A stretch of 64,000 bases of DNA from Stenotrophomonas lactitubi (GCF_002803515.1 NZ_PHQX01000001.1:3534001-3598000); one strand, 5' to 3'; counted from the stretch's first letter, positions 33,838 to 44,403 are shown. Numbers and translations are program-made. The notes: generated from the letters alone by a model not told the origin.

Positions 33838-34203
33838 TTAGCGCCTGGCCATGGCCAGGACCTGGAACATCAGCCCGACGGCGATACCGGCCAACAGCGC
33901 CAATGCAGGCAGCTTGAAGACCAGGAACCCCACCATCAGGACACCAAAAACGAGCGCCCACTTGGCCACGATCGCAACGATCAGGCGCGCCATGGCCGAA
34001 CCGGCCCCCAGCGCACCACCACCCAATGCCATCCTCGCCGCCACCCAACCACCGGCCGAAACCGCCACGCCGGATGCCAGGGCACCAAGGGCATACTTCG
34101 GCCCTACCAGCAGGAAGGCCAGAGCCAGGACAGCCACTGCGGCCAGCGGGTAGACCGCGGCGCGCAGCATCAGTCGCCGACCCGTTTCTACGGAGTTCAG
34201 CAC
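33838..34203 (-). CDS. atpI: ATP synthase accessory protein I
   Basis: 121 residues with four short hydrophobic helices rich in Ala, Gly and Val. AtpI helps assemble the c-ring. The position as first gene of the atp operon, just before atpB, supports the call more than its weakly conserved sequence does. Start ATG at 34203, about 65 bp after the predicted transcription start. Confidence 0.85.
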   Translation of the reverse strand: MLNSVETGRRLMLRAAVYPLAAVAVLALAFLLVGPKYALGALASGVAVSAGGWVAARMALGGGALGAGSAMARLIVAIVAKWALVFGVLMVGFLVFKLPALALLAGIAVGLMFQVLAMARR

Positions 34204-34273
34204 AGGACGTCCCGCGTGGTTACAAGTGGATGGCTGAGGCGACTACAGCAGGGGGGCCTCATCGAGCCGCCAA

Positions 34274-34303
34274 ATTATAGCAATGGGACAATTTGCGAGA
34301 CAA
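34274..34303 (-). promoter_or_regulatory. Sigma-70-type promoter of the atp operon
   Basis: On the minus strand, -35 TTGTCT (34298-34303) and a perfect -10 TATAAT (34274-34279) are separated by 18 bp. Predicted start near 34267. An AT-rich island in GC-rich surroundings. Confidence 0.7.
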
Positions 34304-34343
34304 CCGGTGCCTGTTCATATCGGAACAGCGCAAGTTGCGGTAA

Positions 34344-34547
34344 GGGCTGCGCTTCTACAGCCCACCACGGGGACAATGACATCTGCGCGATGTTGCGCCG
34401 CAACGTATTCAACTTTGGTCGCAGGCGGCGGAACTTTCCGCCGACGGCGATGGTCCGATCCTGCGACCTGCCTGCAGCTACCTCGTCGACGCTTCGCCTG
34501 CAGGTCCCCATGATGGCCCCGAAGCGCCGCTCCGGGGCCATCTTTTT
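34344..34547 (+). ncRNA. Candidate structured small RNA with its own terminator
   Basis: An intrinsic terminator (GATGGCCCCG / CGGGGCCATC, 34512-34542, then T5) points rightwards but no gene precedes it. The DNA in front folds into stems visible by eye: GGGCTG/CAGCCC (34344-34363), GTTGC/GCAAC (34392-34404), GGTCGCAGG/CCTGCGACC (34417-34468) enclosing CGGCGG/CCGCCG, CCTGCAG/CTGCAGG (34471-34504), and a closing pair GGGGA/TCCCC (34369-34373 with 34505-34509). A possible weak promoter is TTGCGA near 34294. It lies between the atp promoter and a porin-like gene. It could instead be a leader of that gene. It does not resemble 6S, tmRNA, SRP or RNase P RNA. Confidence 0.55.
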
Positions 34548-34667
34548 CGCACGGCAGCGACAGCGCTGAACCGTCCACACCGCGTGGACCATACTTTCAC
34601 GAATGGTGGACAGCGACGTCCGGCAAAGTGGCCTTCATTCCGATGAACCACTGCAAGGACTCTTTCG

Positions 34668-35486
34668 ATGCGCTCCGTCCCCACCCTGCTCGCCCTCTCG
34701 CTTCTCGCCGCCGGCGCGTCGTTCGCCTCCGCCGCCCATGCCGCCGAAGGCGATGACCGCTTCGCCCTGCGCCTGGGTGCGATGAACATCGACTCGGACA
34801 ACACCCTGCGCGGCAATACCAATGTCGCCGGCCAGGACATCGGCTTCTCCGAGGACTTCAAGCTGGGTGGCAAGGAATGGGAGCCGCGTATCGACGGCAT
34901 GTTCCGCATCAGCAACCGCCAGCGCCTGCTGTTCAACTACTTCAAGTACGACAAGGACCGCCGCGAGACGCTCGGCCAGGATATTTCCTTCGGCAACGTC
35001 AACGTGCCGGCCGACAGCTTCGTCAAGGCAGAGCTGAAGTATCAGGTGGCCAGCCTGGTGTATGACTACTCGGTGGTGGACACCGAGAAGTTCGACCTCG
35101 GCCTGCAGCTGGGTGCCGAGTACGCGAAGGTCAGCACCAAGGGCTACGCCGACCTTGGCACGGTGTACGAAGGCCAGTTCCTGGACGAGAAGACCGACGG
35201 TGTTGCGCCGGTGGTCGGTGCACGCCTGAGCTTCACCCCGTCCGAAAAGTGGATGATCACGCTGCAGGGCCAGTACCTCAACACGCGCTGGGGCAGCTTC
35301 GACGACTACAAGGGTGACCTCAGCCGCGCCAACGCGATCGTCGATTACCGCTTCACCGACAACTTCGGCGTGTTCGCCGGCTACGACTGGTTCAAGCTGG
35401 ATGCGGACAAGAAGGGCAGCGACGGCACCATCGGCCTGAAGCAGGAATTCAAGGGCCCGGTGGCCGGTATCAGCGTCACCTTCTAA
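34668..35486 (+). CDS. Outer membrane beta-barrel protein
   Basis: 272 residues. Signal peptide ending AAHAAE (cleavage near residue 25), then alternating amphipathic strands with aromatic girdles and a C-terminal Phe (GISVTF), the outer membrane insertion signal. Length and strand pattern fit an 8- to 12-stranded barrel. No specific family is certain. Monocistronic with a strong terminator behind it. The 120 bp between the terminator at 34547 and the ATG should hold its promoter. Confidence 0.8.
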   Translation: MRSVPTLLALSLLAAGASFASAAHAAEGDDRFALRLGAMNIDSDNTLRGNTNVAGQDIGFSEDFKLGGKEWEPRIDGMFRISNRQRLLFNYFKYDKDRRETLGQDISFGNVNVPADSFVKAELKYQVASLVYDYSVVDTEKFDLGLQLGAEYAKVSTKGYADLGTVYEGQFLDEKTDGVAPVVGARLSFTPSEKWMITLQGQYLNTRWGSFDDYKGDLSRANAIVDYRFTDNFGVFAGYDWFKLDADKKGSDGTIGLKQEFKGPVAGISVTF

Positions 35487-35519
35487 GCCCTACGCCTCTT
35501 CCACAACGCTCTCTCCTGG

Positions 35520-35553
35520 CGCGGCCTCCGGAACATCGGGGGCCGCGTTTTTT
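35520..35553 (+). terminator. Intrinsic terminator of the barrel gene
   Basis: CGCGGCC / GGCCGCG inverted repeat with a further CC/GG pair inside, followed by six T (35548-35553). Confidence 0.85.
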
Positions 35554-35596
35554 GTGGGTTCCTGACAGAAGAGCAGAAGCGGGTTGGTCGAGCGCT

Positions 35597-35847
35597 GGAG
35601 GGAGAGGGGGCTGGGTGCGAATGTCCCCCGGCGCCAGCCTGCGGCCGTCACCTCCTCCTTTACTTCGCACCCAGCCCCCTCTCCCTCCGCGTATCAGGCA
35701 TCCACGCTGCCTTTGTAGTGGCTGCTGCTCTACCTTCCGCAAGCCGAGCCGCTGCGCGGGCGGCAGGCGTTTCGACAAAGTAAAGGAGGAGGCGACCGCC
35801 GCAGGCGGGCGACGGGGGACATTTGTCGAAATGCCTGCCGCCCGCGC
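35597..35847. repeat. Two opposed hairpins sharing a 46-base loop
   Basis: Lies in the 452-bp gap 35487-35938. Hairpin 1 has perfect 25-bp arms (35597-35621, 35664-35688). Hairpin 2 has 26-bp arms with one G-T pair (35754-35779, 35822-35847). The arms of the two hairpins are unrelated, yet their loops (35620-35665 and 35778-35823) are inverted copies identical at 42 of 46 positions. Two of the four differences are partners in an inner stem around GCA (CGGCC/GGCTG against CCGCC/GGCGG), so pairing is kept. The AAGTAAAGGAGGAGG strand is the one in which G-U pairs occur. No coding potential. Confidence 0.85.
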
Positions 35848-35892
35848 GGCGGCCCTACAGCTCGCAAAAATCCGGAGCGGAGAAACAAAAAA

Positions 35893-35917
35893 AACCCCGG
35901 CAATGCCGGGGCTTTTT
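35893..35917 (-). terminator. Intrinsic terminator of lpdA
   Basis: CCCCGGC / GCCGGGG stem with an AAT loop, followed on the minus strand by eight T. An A/T-rich flank on both sides makes it potentially bidirectional. Confidence 0.88.
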
Positions 35918-35938
35918 GTTCGGAAAGGCGCGGGCGCC

Positions 35939-37747
35939 TTATTTCTTCTTCGGCATGTACAGATCGGTGATCGTGCCGTCGTAGATTTCCGAGGCCATCG
36001 CCACCGATTCGCTCAGCGTCGGGTGCGCGTGGATGGTGTGGCCGATATCTTCGGCTTCGGCACCCATTTCGATTGCCAGGCCGATCTCGGCCAGCAGATC
36101 ACCAGCATGCACACCGACGATGGCACCACCGATGATGCGATGGCTGTCTTCGTCGAAGATCAGCTTGGTGAAGCCCTCGGTGCGACCGATGCCGATCGCG
36201 CGGCCGCTGGCGGCCCACGGGAACTTCGCCACGCCGACCTTCAGGCCCTTGGCCTTGGCTTCGGTCTCGGTCACGCCGACCCAGGCGATTTCCGGGTTGG
36301 TGTAGGCCACCGACGGAATCACACGGGCCACCCACTCCTTCTTGTGCCCGGCAGCCACTTCGGCCGCCAGCTTGCCCTCATGCGTGGCCTTGTGGGCCAG
36401 CATCGGGTTGCCGACGATATCGCCGATGGCAAAGATGTGCGGCACGTTGGTGCGCATCTGCCGGTCGACCGGAATGAAACCGCGGTCGGTGACCTGCACG
36501 CCGGCCTTGTCCGCGTCGATCTTCTTGCCGTTCGGCGAGCGGCCCACGGCCACCAGCACGCGGTCGAAGGTGCCCTGCGCCAATGCCGGCGTCTGCCCTT
36601 CCTCGGCGGCTTCGAAGGTCACGGTGATGCCCTTGGCATCGGCGGTCACGCCGGAGGCCTTGGTCTTCAGGTGAACCTCGATGCCCTGCTTCTTCAGGCG
36701 GTCGGCCAGCGGCTTGACCAGGTCCTTGTCGGCGCCCGGCATCAGCTGGTCCATGAACTCGACCACGGTCACCTTGCTGCCCAGCGCACCGTAAACGGTG
36801 GCCATTTCCAGGCCGATGATGCCGCCACCGACGACCAGCAGCGAACCGGGCACTTCAGCCAGTTCCAGAGCGTCGGTGGAGTCCATCACGCGCTTGTCGT
36901 CCCACGGGAAGTTCGGCAGCTTCACCGCCTGCGAACCGGCGGCGATGATGCACTTCTGGAAGCGCAGCAGCTGGGTGCTGCCGTCTTCAGCCGTGATCAG
37001 CAGTTCGTTGGCCGACACGAATTTGCCCACGCCCTGCACGTTGCGGACCTTGCGCTGCTTGGCCATGCCGGCCAGGCCCTTGGTCAGCTGGTTGACGACC
37101 TTTTCCTTGTACTGGCGCAGCTTGTCCAGGGTGATGGTCGGCTTGCCGAACTCGACGCCGAAATCACCGGCGTGGGCGACTTCGTCGATCACCGCTGCGG
37201 CATGCAGCAGTGCCTTGGACGGAATGCAGCCCACGTTGAGGCAGACGCCGCCGAGGCTGGCATAGCGCTCGACCAGCACCGTATCCAGGCCGACGTCGGC
37301 GGCGCGGAAGGCGGCGGTGTAGCCGCCCGGGCCCGAGCCCAGCACGACCATTTCGCATTCGATGTCGGCGGCCTTGCCACTGGCCAGCGCCGGCTTCGGT
37401 GCTGCCGGCTCGGCCGGGGCGCGGTGCGACGGGGTCACCGGCGGCTTGCTGGCCGGAGCGGCCGCAGCCGGGGCCGGCGCAGCAGCCTTGGCCGGCGCTT
37501 CAGCGGCGCCCTCGGACTCCAGCAGCACGACGACCGCGCCTTCGGACAGGCTGTCGCCCAGCTTGACCTTGATTTCCTTGACCACGCCGGCAGCCGAGGA
37601 CGGCACTTCCAGGGTGGCCTTGTCCGACTCCAGGGTCACCAGACCCTGGTCTTTCTTCACCGTATCGCCAACGGCGACCAGCACTTCGATCACCGGTACA
37701 TCGCTGTAATCGCCGATGTCGGGAACCTTGATTTCAATCGTGGCCAT
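35939..37747 (-). CDS. lpdA: Dihydrolipoyl dehydrogenase with N-terminal lipoyl domain (E3)
   Basis: 602 residues. Reoxidises dihydrolipoamide of the pyruvate dehydrogenase complex, passing electrons to NAD. Residues 1-80 are a lipoyl domain with the modified Lys in ESDKATLEV, followed by an Ala/Pro-rich linker (about 85-125). The rest is a full flavoprotein: FAD motif VVLGSGPGGYTAAF, redox pair CLNVGC, NAD-binding GGGIIGLEMA and the C-terminal HAHPTLSE with the active-site His. Attaching a lipoyl domain to E3 is known in Neisseria and xanthomonads. Lies 107 bp after aceF, in the same direction. Confidence 0.95.
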   Translation of the reverse strand: MATIEIKVPDIGDYSDVPVIEVLVAVGDTVKKDQGLVTLESDKATLEVPSSAAGVVKEIKVKLGDSLSEGAVVVLLESEGAAEAPAKAAAPAPAAAAPASKPPVTPSHRAPAEPAAPKPALASGKAADIECEMVVLGSGPGGYTAAFRAADVGLDTVLVERYASLGGVCLNVGCIPSKALLHAAAVIDEVAHAGDFGVEFGKPTITLDKLRQYKEKVVNQLTKGLAGMAKQRKVRNVQGVGKFVSANELLITAEDGSTQLLRFQKCIIAAGSQAVKLPNFPWDDKRVMDSTDALELAEVPGSLLVVGGGIIGLEMATVYGALGSKVTVVEFMDQLMPGADKDLVKPLADRLKKQGIEVHLKTKASGVTADAKGITVTFEAAEEGQTPALAQGTFDRVLVAVGRSPNGKKIDADKAGVQVTDRGFIPVDRQMRTNVPHIFAIGDIVGNPMLAHKATHEGKLAAEVAAGHKKEWVARVIPSVAYTNPEIAWVGVTETEAKAKGLKVGVAKFPWAASGRAIGIGRTEGFTKLIFDEDSHRIIGGAIVGVHAGDLLAEIGLAIEMGAEAEDIGHTIHAHPTLSESVAMASEIYDGTITDLYMPKKK

Positions 37748-37854
37748 GGTGGGTTTTCCTCGTGCCCGACCGGCGTGGCCGGCGGGCTGTCACTGCGTTT
37801 CGACAGGCGGCCGCGCCAGGGGCAGCGGCCGCACGGTGGGGGCGAAGCGGTGCC

Positions 37855-39585
37855 TTACAGCAGCACGCGGCGCATGTCGGCCAGCACCTGCGAGAGGTAC
37901 GTGGTGAAGCGTGCGGCCAGGGCGCCATCGATGACGCGGTGGTCGTAGCTCAGCGACAGCGGCAGCATCAGCTTCGGTGCGAATTCCTTGCCGTTCCAGA
38001 CCGGCTGGATGGACGACTTGGAGACGCCGAGGATGGCCACTTCCGGTGCATTGACGATCGGGGTGAACGCGGTGCCGCCGATGCCGCCCAGCGAGCTGAT
38101 CGAGAAGCAGCCGCCGCTCATGTCGGCCGGGCCCAGCTTGCCGTCGCGCGCCTTCTTGGCCAGTTCGCCGGTTTCCTGCGCGATCTGCACCACGCCCTTC
38201 TTGTCGACATCGCGGATGACCGGAACGACCAGGCCGTTCGGGGTATCGGCCGCGAAACCAATGTTGAAGTACTTCTTCAGGGTCAGGTTCTCGCCGCTGG
38301 CATCCAGCGAAGCGTTGAACTCCGGGAACTGCTTCAGCGCCGCAGCGCTGGCCTTGATCAGGAAGGCGAGCATGGTCAGCTTGATGCCGGCCTTCTCGTT
38401 CTCCTTGTTCAGCGCCACGCGCAGGCCTTCCAGGTCGGTGATGTCGGCCTGCTCGAACTGGGTGACGTGCGGGATCATCGCCCAGTTGCGGGCCAGGTTC
38501 GCACCGGAGATCTTCTTGATGCGCGACAGCGGCTGCACTTCAACGTCGCCGAACTTGCTGAAATCGACCTTCGGCCACGGCAGCAGGTTGAGGCCACCGC
38601 CGGCGGCCACGGTGCCACCGGCAGCCGCCGGAGCGCCGCCGCTGAGCGCGGCCTTGACGAATTTCTGCACGTCGGCCTTGGTGATGCGGCCGCCCTTCTC
38701 GCTGCCGCTGACCTGCAGCAGGTCGACACCCAGCTCACGGGCGAACACGCGTACCACCGGCGATGCGTAGGGCACCTTGGCCGGCAGCACGCCATCGGCG
38801 TTGAACTGCACCGGCGGACTGCTCGGCGCGCCGGCCGAGGGGGCGCTGGCGATCTCGCGGGCGGCCAGCTTGTCCGGCTGTGCCGGCACGGCGACCGGCT
38901 CGACCTTGGTGGCCGTCTCGGCGGCGGCCGGGGCGGCGGCAGCGGCGGCCTTGCTCGGGGCCGGGGCGGCAGCGCCTTCGGCTTCGATGATGGCGACTAC
39001 GTTGCCCTGCGACAGATTGTCGCCGACCTTGACCTTGATCTCCTTGACCACGCCGGCGACCGACGACGGCACTTCCATGGTGGCCTTGTCGCTTTCCAGC
39101 GTGACCAGGCCCTGGTCCTTCTTCACCGTATCGCCCACGGCGACCAGCACTTCGATGACCGGAATACCGCTGTAGTCGCCGATATCCGGCACCAGCGCTT
39201 CAACCGCGCCGCCGCTGGCAGCGGGGGCGGCAGCGGCCGGAGCCGGGGCGGCAGCAGGAGCCGCTTGGGTGGCAGCGGCCGGAGCAGCGGCCTTGGCCGG
39301 CGCCGGCGCAGCGGCAGCAGCGGCCGGCTGGGCAGCCTCGCCGTCGGCCACTTCGATCAGCGCCACGACCTTGCCTTCGGACAGGCTGTCGCCCAGCTTG
39401 ACCTTGATTTCCTTGACCACGCCGGCCACCGAGGACGGCACCTCCATGGTCGCTTTATCGCTTTCCAGCGTGACCAGGCCCTGGTCCTTCTTCACCGTAT
39501 CGCCGACGGCAACAAGCACCTCGATTACCGGGATATCGCTGTAGTCACCGATATCGGGGACACGTGCTTCCTTGATTTCGGCCAT
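37855..39585 (-). CDS. aceF: Pyruvate dehydrogenase E2, dihydrolipoyllysine acetyltransferase
   Basis: 576 residues. Core subunit that moves the acetyl group to CoA. Two lipoyl domains (about 3-75 and 120-193), each with ESDKATMEV, joined by long Ala/Pro linkers; a peripheral-subunit-binding domain (about 265-300, SPVVRVFARELGV and GRITKADVQKF); and the catalytic domain ending in SYDHRVIDG with the active-site His. ATG 39585 is the start because the first lipoyl domain begins at once (MAEIKEARVPDIG). aceE is not in the window. Confidence 0.96.
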   Translation of the reverse strand: MAEIKEARVPDIGDYSDIPVIEVLVAVGDTVKKDQGLVTLESDKATMEVPSSVAGVVKEIKVKLGDSLSEGKVVALIEVADGEAAQPAAAAAAPAPAKAAAPAAATQAAPAAAPAPAAAAPAASGGAVEALVPDIGDYSGIPVIEVLVAVGDTVKKDQGLVTLESDKATMEVPSSVAGVVKEIKVKVGDNLSQGNVVAIIEAEGAAAPAPSKAAAAAAPAAAETATKVEPVAVPAQPDKLAAREIASAPSAGAPSSPPVQFNADGVLPAKVPYASPVVRVFARELGVDLLQVSGSEKGGRITKADVQKFVKAALSGGAPAAAGGTVAAGGGLNLLPWPKVDFSKFGDVEVQPLSRIKKISGANLARNWAMIPHVTQFEQADITDLEGLRVALNKENEKAGIKLTMLAFLIKASAAALKQFPEFNASLDASGENLTLKKYFNIGFAADTPNGLVVPVIRDVDKKGVVQIAQETGELAKKARDGKLGPADMSGGCFSISSLGGIGGTAFTPIVNAPEVAILGVSKSSIQPVWNGKEFAPKLMLPLSLSYDHRVIDGALAARFTTYLSQVLADMRRVLL

Positions 39586-39698
39586 GGGGAGAACTCCGGC
39601 AATCTGGTGTAGGGAAACGTCTATTGTGCGGCCAGCGGGGGCCTGCGCCAACCGTTACAGGTGTTTTCAGTACGCACGCAGCCGGGACACGCTGTTGC

Positions 39699-40268
39699 TC
39701 ATGGCCTGCCGGCGCTTCCAGTCGGTAGCGTATTGTCCTGTCGATGTCCGCTTGATGTCGCCAGCGCGACGGCCACCGGCTGCCAGGCCTTGCGCAGGCG
39801 CGGCAACGACCATGCTGCATTGGCCGGACTGGTGGACGGCAGCGCCAGCACTGCCGGCGAGGCGGCCAGCTGCGGCTGCACCCAGCGCTGGAAGGCCTGC
39901 ATCGCCGCGCCACCGTTGCAGCCGATCAGCTGCAGGTCAGGCAACGCGGCGATCAGTGCGGGAAGTGCATTGGCCACTTCCGTGCCACGCACGATGTCCG
40001 CATCCAGGCTGCCGCGCCGCTCGCAGCGGCCGATCACATCCCACAGGCCGACACCATTTGCTGCCAGCGCCTGCAGGCGCTGCGCATACGGCAACGACGG
40101 ATCGAAGCTGCACAGATCGCCAAGCAACGGCCAGAAACGATTGCGCGGGTGCGCGTAGTAATGCTGTGCCTGCAACGACGCGATACCGGGCATTGAACCC
40201 AGCAGCAACACCCGGCAATCCGCGTTCACCTGCGCAGGCAGGCCGATGCACAACGTTGCGGCGCTCAC
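39699..40268 (-). CDS. DNA-deoxyinosine glycosylase (uracil-DNA-glycosylase superfamily)
   Basis: 189 residues. Predicted base-excision enzyme removing hypoxanthine (deaminated adenine). The superfamily active-site loop is LLLGSMPGIASL, followed by HYYAHPRNRFWPLLGDL, a sequence typical of the hypoxanthine-DNA glycosylase subfamily, and the late motif LPSTSPANA. GTG at 40268 is preferred as start because GGAGAAG lies just upstream; an ATG at 40313 is in frame without a ribosome site. Divergent from ompW. Confidence 0.8.
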   Translation of the reverse strand: MSAATLCIGLPAQVNADCRVLLLGSMPGIASLQAQHYYAHPRNRFWPLLGDLCSFDPSLPYAQRLQALAANGVGLWDVIGRCERRGSLDADIVRGTEVANALPALIAALPDLQLIGCNGGAAMQAFQRWVQPQLAASPAVLALPSTSPANAAWSLPRLRKAWQPVAVALATSSGHRQDNTLPTGSAGRP

Positions 40269-40454
40269 ATCTTCTCCAACTGCATGAATATTCCGGAAGG
40301 GCAGAAACCGCATGAAAACAAGCGTTTCGCGCTGTTCGCTGAACAATGCGAACTAATTTTTAACGCGCGTCGGATTCGATTCATGTTGGGGCGACTACGG
40401 TGTGCTCGCCCCGCAACCGGGGGCCCAAAACAAGAAACATTAGGAGATTCCCCC

Positions 40455-41090
40455 ATGCGCTCCATCCGTATCCTGAGCCTCGCCCTGCTGACCTCCGCCG
40501 CGTTCGCACCGGCTGCCTTCGCGCAGGACAGCAGCACCACCGACACCGCCTCGGGCAAGCATTTTGCCGTGGTTGGCGGCGTCTCGCTGCTGCAGCCGAA
40601 GAATGACCCGATCGACGGCATCAAGAAGGTCGATGGCGGCCCGGCACCGACCGTCAGCTTCAGCTACTACATCAACGACAACTGGGCCGTTGAACTGTGG
40701 GGCGCTGCAGACAAGTTCGACCACAAGGTGAAGGGCCCGGGCAATGCCCGCCTCGGCAGCGTCGAGCAGCAGCCGGTCGCACTGAGCGGCCAGTACCACT
40801 TCGGCCAGGCCGACAACGTGTTCCGTCCGTTCGTGGGCGTGGGCTACTTCCAGTCGGCTTTCAGCAATGAAACGCTGGCCGACGGCAGCGACTCCGACAT
40901 CCGCCTGAAGGATGCCAAGGGCGTGATCGGCACCGTCGGTGTGGACATGAACATCAACTCGACCTGGTTCGCCCGTGCCGACGCCCGCTACATGCGCTCG
41001 CGTCCGGACGTGAAGGTCGGCGGCGAGAAGATCGGCGAAGCGAAGATGGATCCGTGGACCGTCGGCTTCGGCATCGGCGCCCGCTTCTAA
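40455..41090 (+). CDS. ompW: OmpW-family outer membrane protein
   Basis: 211 residues. Signal peptide with cleavage after AAFA (near residue 23), then the eight-stranded barrel of the OmpW family: VVGGVSLLQPKND, PTVSFSYYINDNWAVELW, FVGVGYFQSAFSNE and the terminal GIGARF. OmpW forms a narrow hydrophobic channel. TAGGAGA precedes the ATG at 40455. Monocistronic. The upstream AT-rich block at 40350-40385 (ACTAATTTTTAACG) probably holds its promoter. Confidence 0.9.
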   Translation: MRSIRILSLALLTSAAFAPAAFAQDSSTTDTASGKHFAVVGGVSLLQPKNDPIDGIKKVDGGPAPTVSFSYYINDNWAVELWGAADKFDHKVKGPGNARLGSVEQQPVALSGQYHFGQADNVFRPFVGVGYFQSAFSNETLADGSDSDIRLKDAKGVIGTVGVDMNINSTWFARADARYMRSRPDVKVGGEKIGEAKMDPWTVGFGIGARF

Positions 41091-41116
41091 GCGCTTCTGC
41101 GTCATTGTTGTACCGC

Positions 41117-41138
41117 GACGGGCCCTTCGGGGCCCGTC
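41117..41138 (+). terminator. Hairpin with TTCG loop after ompW
   Basis: GACGGGCCC / GGGCCCGTC stem capped by C(TTCG)G, an exceptionally stable tetraloop. Short T tail (GTCGTTTC). Confidence 0.75.
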
Positions 41139-41165
41139 GTCGTTTCCGTCACCCGCATTCCGCCT

Positions 41166-41254
41166 GTAGAGCCGAGCCCATGCTCGGCTGCTTTTTTGTA
41201 GAGTCAAGCTTGCCCGGCCACCCGGAAAGCAGCCGAGCATGGGCTCGGCTCTAC
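41166..41254. repeat. SMAG repeat pair (GTAGAGCCGAGC subfamily)
   Basis: Left unit GTAGAGCCGAGCCCATGCTC (41166-41191) and its inverse (41229-41254). The left stem is followed by TTTTTT and could also serve as a terminator for ompW. The right unit ends 22 bp before the glpD start. Confidence 0.88.
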
Positions 41255-41276
41255 ATAAACAAGATGCGGAGGCGCG

Positions 41277-42757
41277 ATGGACGAGGTCGACCTGCTGGTG
41301 ATCGGCGGTGGCATCAACGGTGCAGGCATCGCCCGTGATGCCAGTGGCCGTGGCCTGAAGGTACTGCTGTGCGAACAGCACGACCTGGCAGCGCATACCT
41401 CCAGCGCCAGCAGCAAGCTGATCCATGGTGGCCTGCGCTACCTGGAGCAGAGCGAGTTCGGCCTGGTGCGCAAAGCGCTGGGCGAGCGCGAAGTGGTGCG
41501 CCGGCAGGCGCCGTTCCTGGTGCGGCCGCTGTGCTTCGTGCTTCCGTGGCAACCGCACCTGCGGCCTCGCTGGATGCTGCGCCTGGGGCTCTGGCTGTAC
41601 GACCACCTGGGCCGGCGCAGCCCCGCCTTCCCTGCATCGCGCAGCATGGATCTGCACGACGATCCGCTCGGCGCGCTGCTGTCGCCACAGCTGCGGCAGG
41701 CCTTCAGCTACGCCGATGCGCAGGTGGACGATGCGCGGCTGGTCATCCTCAACGCGCTCGACGCTGCGCAACGGGGTGCACGCATCCTGACCGGCACGCG
41801 CTGCGTGGATCTGCGACGCGAGCACGGGCGTTGGCGCGTTGTTCTGGAAGACACGTCCGGCGATCAGCAGACCGTGCAGGCACGGGCGGTGGCCAACGCC
41901 GCAGGCCCCTGGGCGGGCGGCCTGCTGGAGCGCATGCACGCCCGCAGCGGCAGACCTGCGCTGCGCCTGGTGCAGGGCAGCCACATCGTGCTGCGCCGCC
42001 GCTGGCCCAACGACAGGGCCTGCCTGCTGCAGCAGCCCGACGGCCGCGTGGTGTTCCTGCTGCCCTTCCACGACCATCTGCTCGTCGGCACCACCGACAC
42101 CGACTATCGCGGTGACCCCGCACGCTGCACGGTGCTGCCTTCGGAGGTGGACTACCTGTGCAGCGCTGCCAATGGCTACCTGCGCGATCCGATCGCAGCG
42201 GCCGAGGTGGTCTGGCAGTTTGCCGGCGTGCGCCCGTTGCTGGCCGACCCGGACCCGCGCGCGGCGAAACTGAGCCGTGACTACCGCCTGCACCTGGACA
42301 CCGACGGTGCGCCCGCGCTGCACGTGCTCGGCGGCAAGCTGACCACCTATCGGGTGCTGGCCGAGGAAGCACTGGATCTGTTGCGCCCCCATCTGCCGCA
42401 CGCAGGCCCGGCCTGGACGGCGGCAGGCGACCCGTTGCCCGGCAGCGACTGGGGTGATGCCGGGCAGGCACGGCAGCACCTGCAGCAGCAGGCCCCCTGG
42501 CTACCCGAGGCCATACTGCGGCGCTGGGCAAGCGCCTATGGCAGCCGCAGCGTTGATCTGCTGCACGGCGCGCACAGCCTGCTCGATCTGGGCGAAGACT
42601 TTGGCGCGGGCCTGCACGCACGCGAGGTCGCGTTCCTGTGCGACCACGAGTGGGCCCGCAGCGCCGAGGATGTACTGTGGCGACGGAGCAAGCTGGGGCT
42701 GCAGATGGATGCGGCGCAGGCGGCACGGCTACAGGCGTGGATGGATTCACATTGCCG

Positions 42758-42761
<4 letters not shown>
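41277..42761 (+). CDS. glpD: Aerobic glycerol-3-phosphate dehydrogenase
   Basis: 494 residues. Membrane-associated FAD enzyme oxidising sn-glycerol-3-phosphate to dihydroxyacetone phosphate and feeding the quinone pool. FAD motif IGGGINGAGIARDA at residues 9-22, then SSASSKLIHGGLRYLE, a GlpD hallmark, and VGTTDTDY in the substrate domain. A GGAGG ribosome site precedes ATG 41277. glpK follows after 63 bp, so the two probably form an operon. No glpF or glpR is nearby. Confidence 0.95.
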
Positions 42762-44324
<1,563 letters not shown>

Positions 44325-44328
44325 CATT

Positions 44329-44403
44329 GTAGAGCCGAGCCATGCTCGGCTGCCGTTGGTGGAATGCCGAAAACAGCAGAGCCGAGCGTGGGCTCGGCTC
44401 TAC
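44329..44403. repeat. SMAG repeat pair (GTAGAGCCGAGC subfamily)
   Basis: GTAGAGCCGAGCCATGCTCG (44329-44353) and its inverse (44376-44403), four bases after the glpK stop. Same subfamily as the pair before glpD, so the glp genes are bracketed by it. Confidence 0.88.

Noticed and set aside
34344..34547. Match to 6S RNA, tmRNA, SRP RNA or RNase P RNA
   Set aside because: Conserved core motifs of these RNAs are absent and the branch pattern differs; kept as an unassigned candidate.
34275..34592. A 105-codon open frame on the minus strand over the RNA candidate
   Set aside because: It spans the terminator and all the stems, has no ribosome site and resembles no protein; the structured RNA explains the region better.
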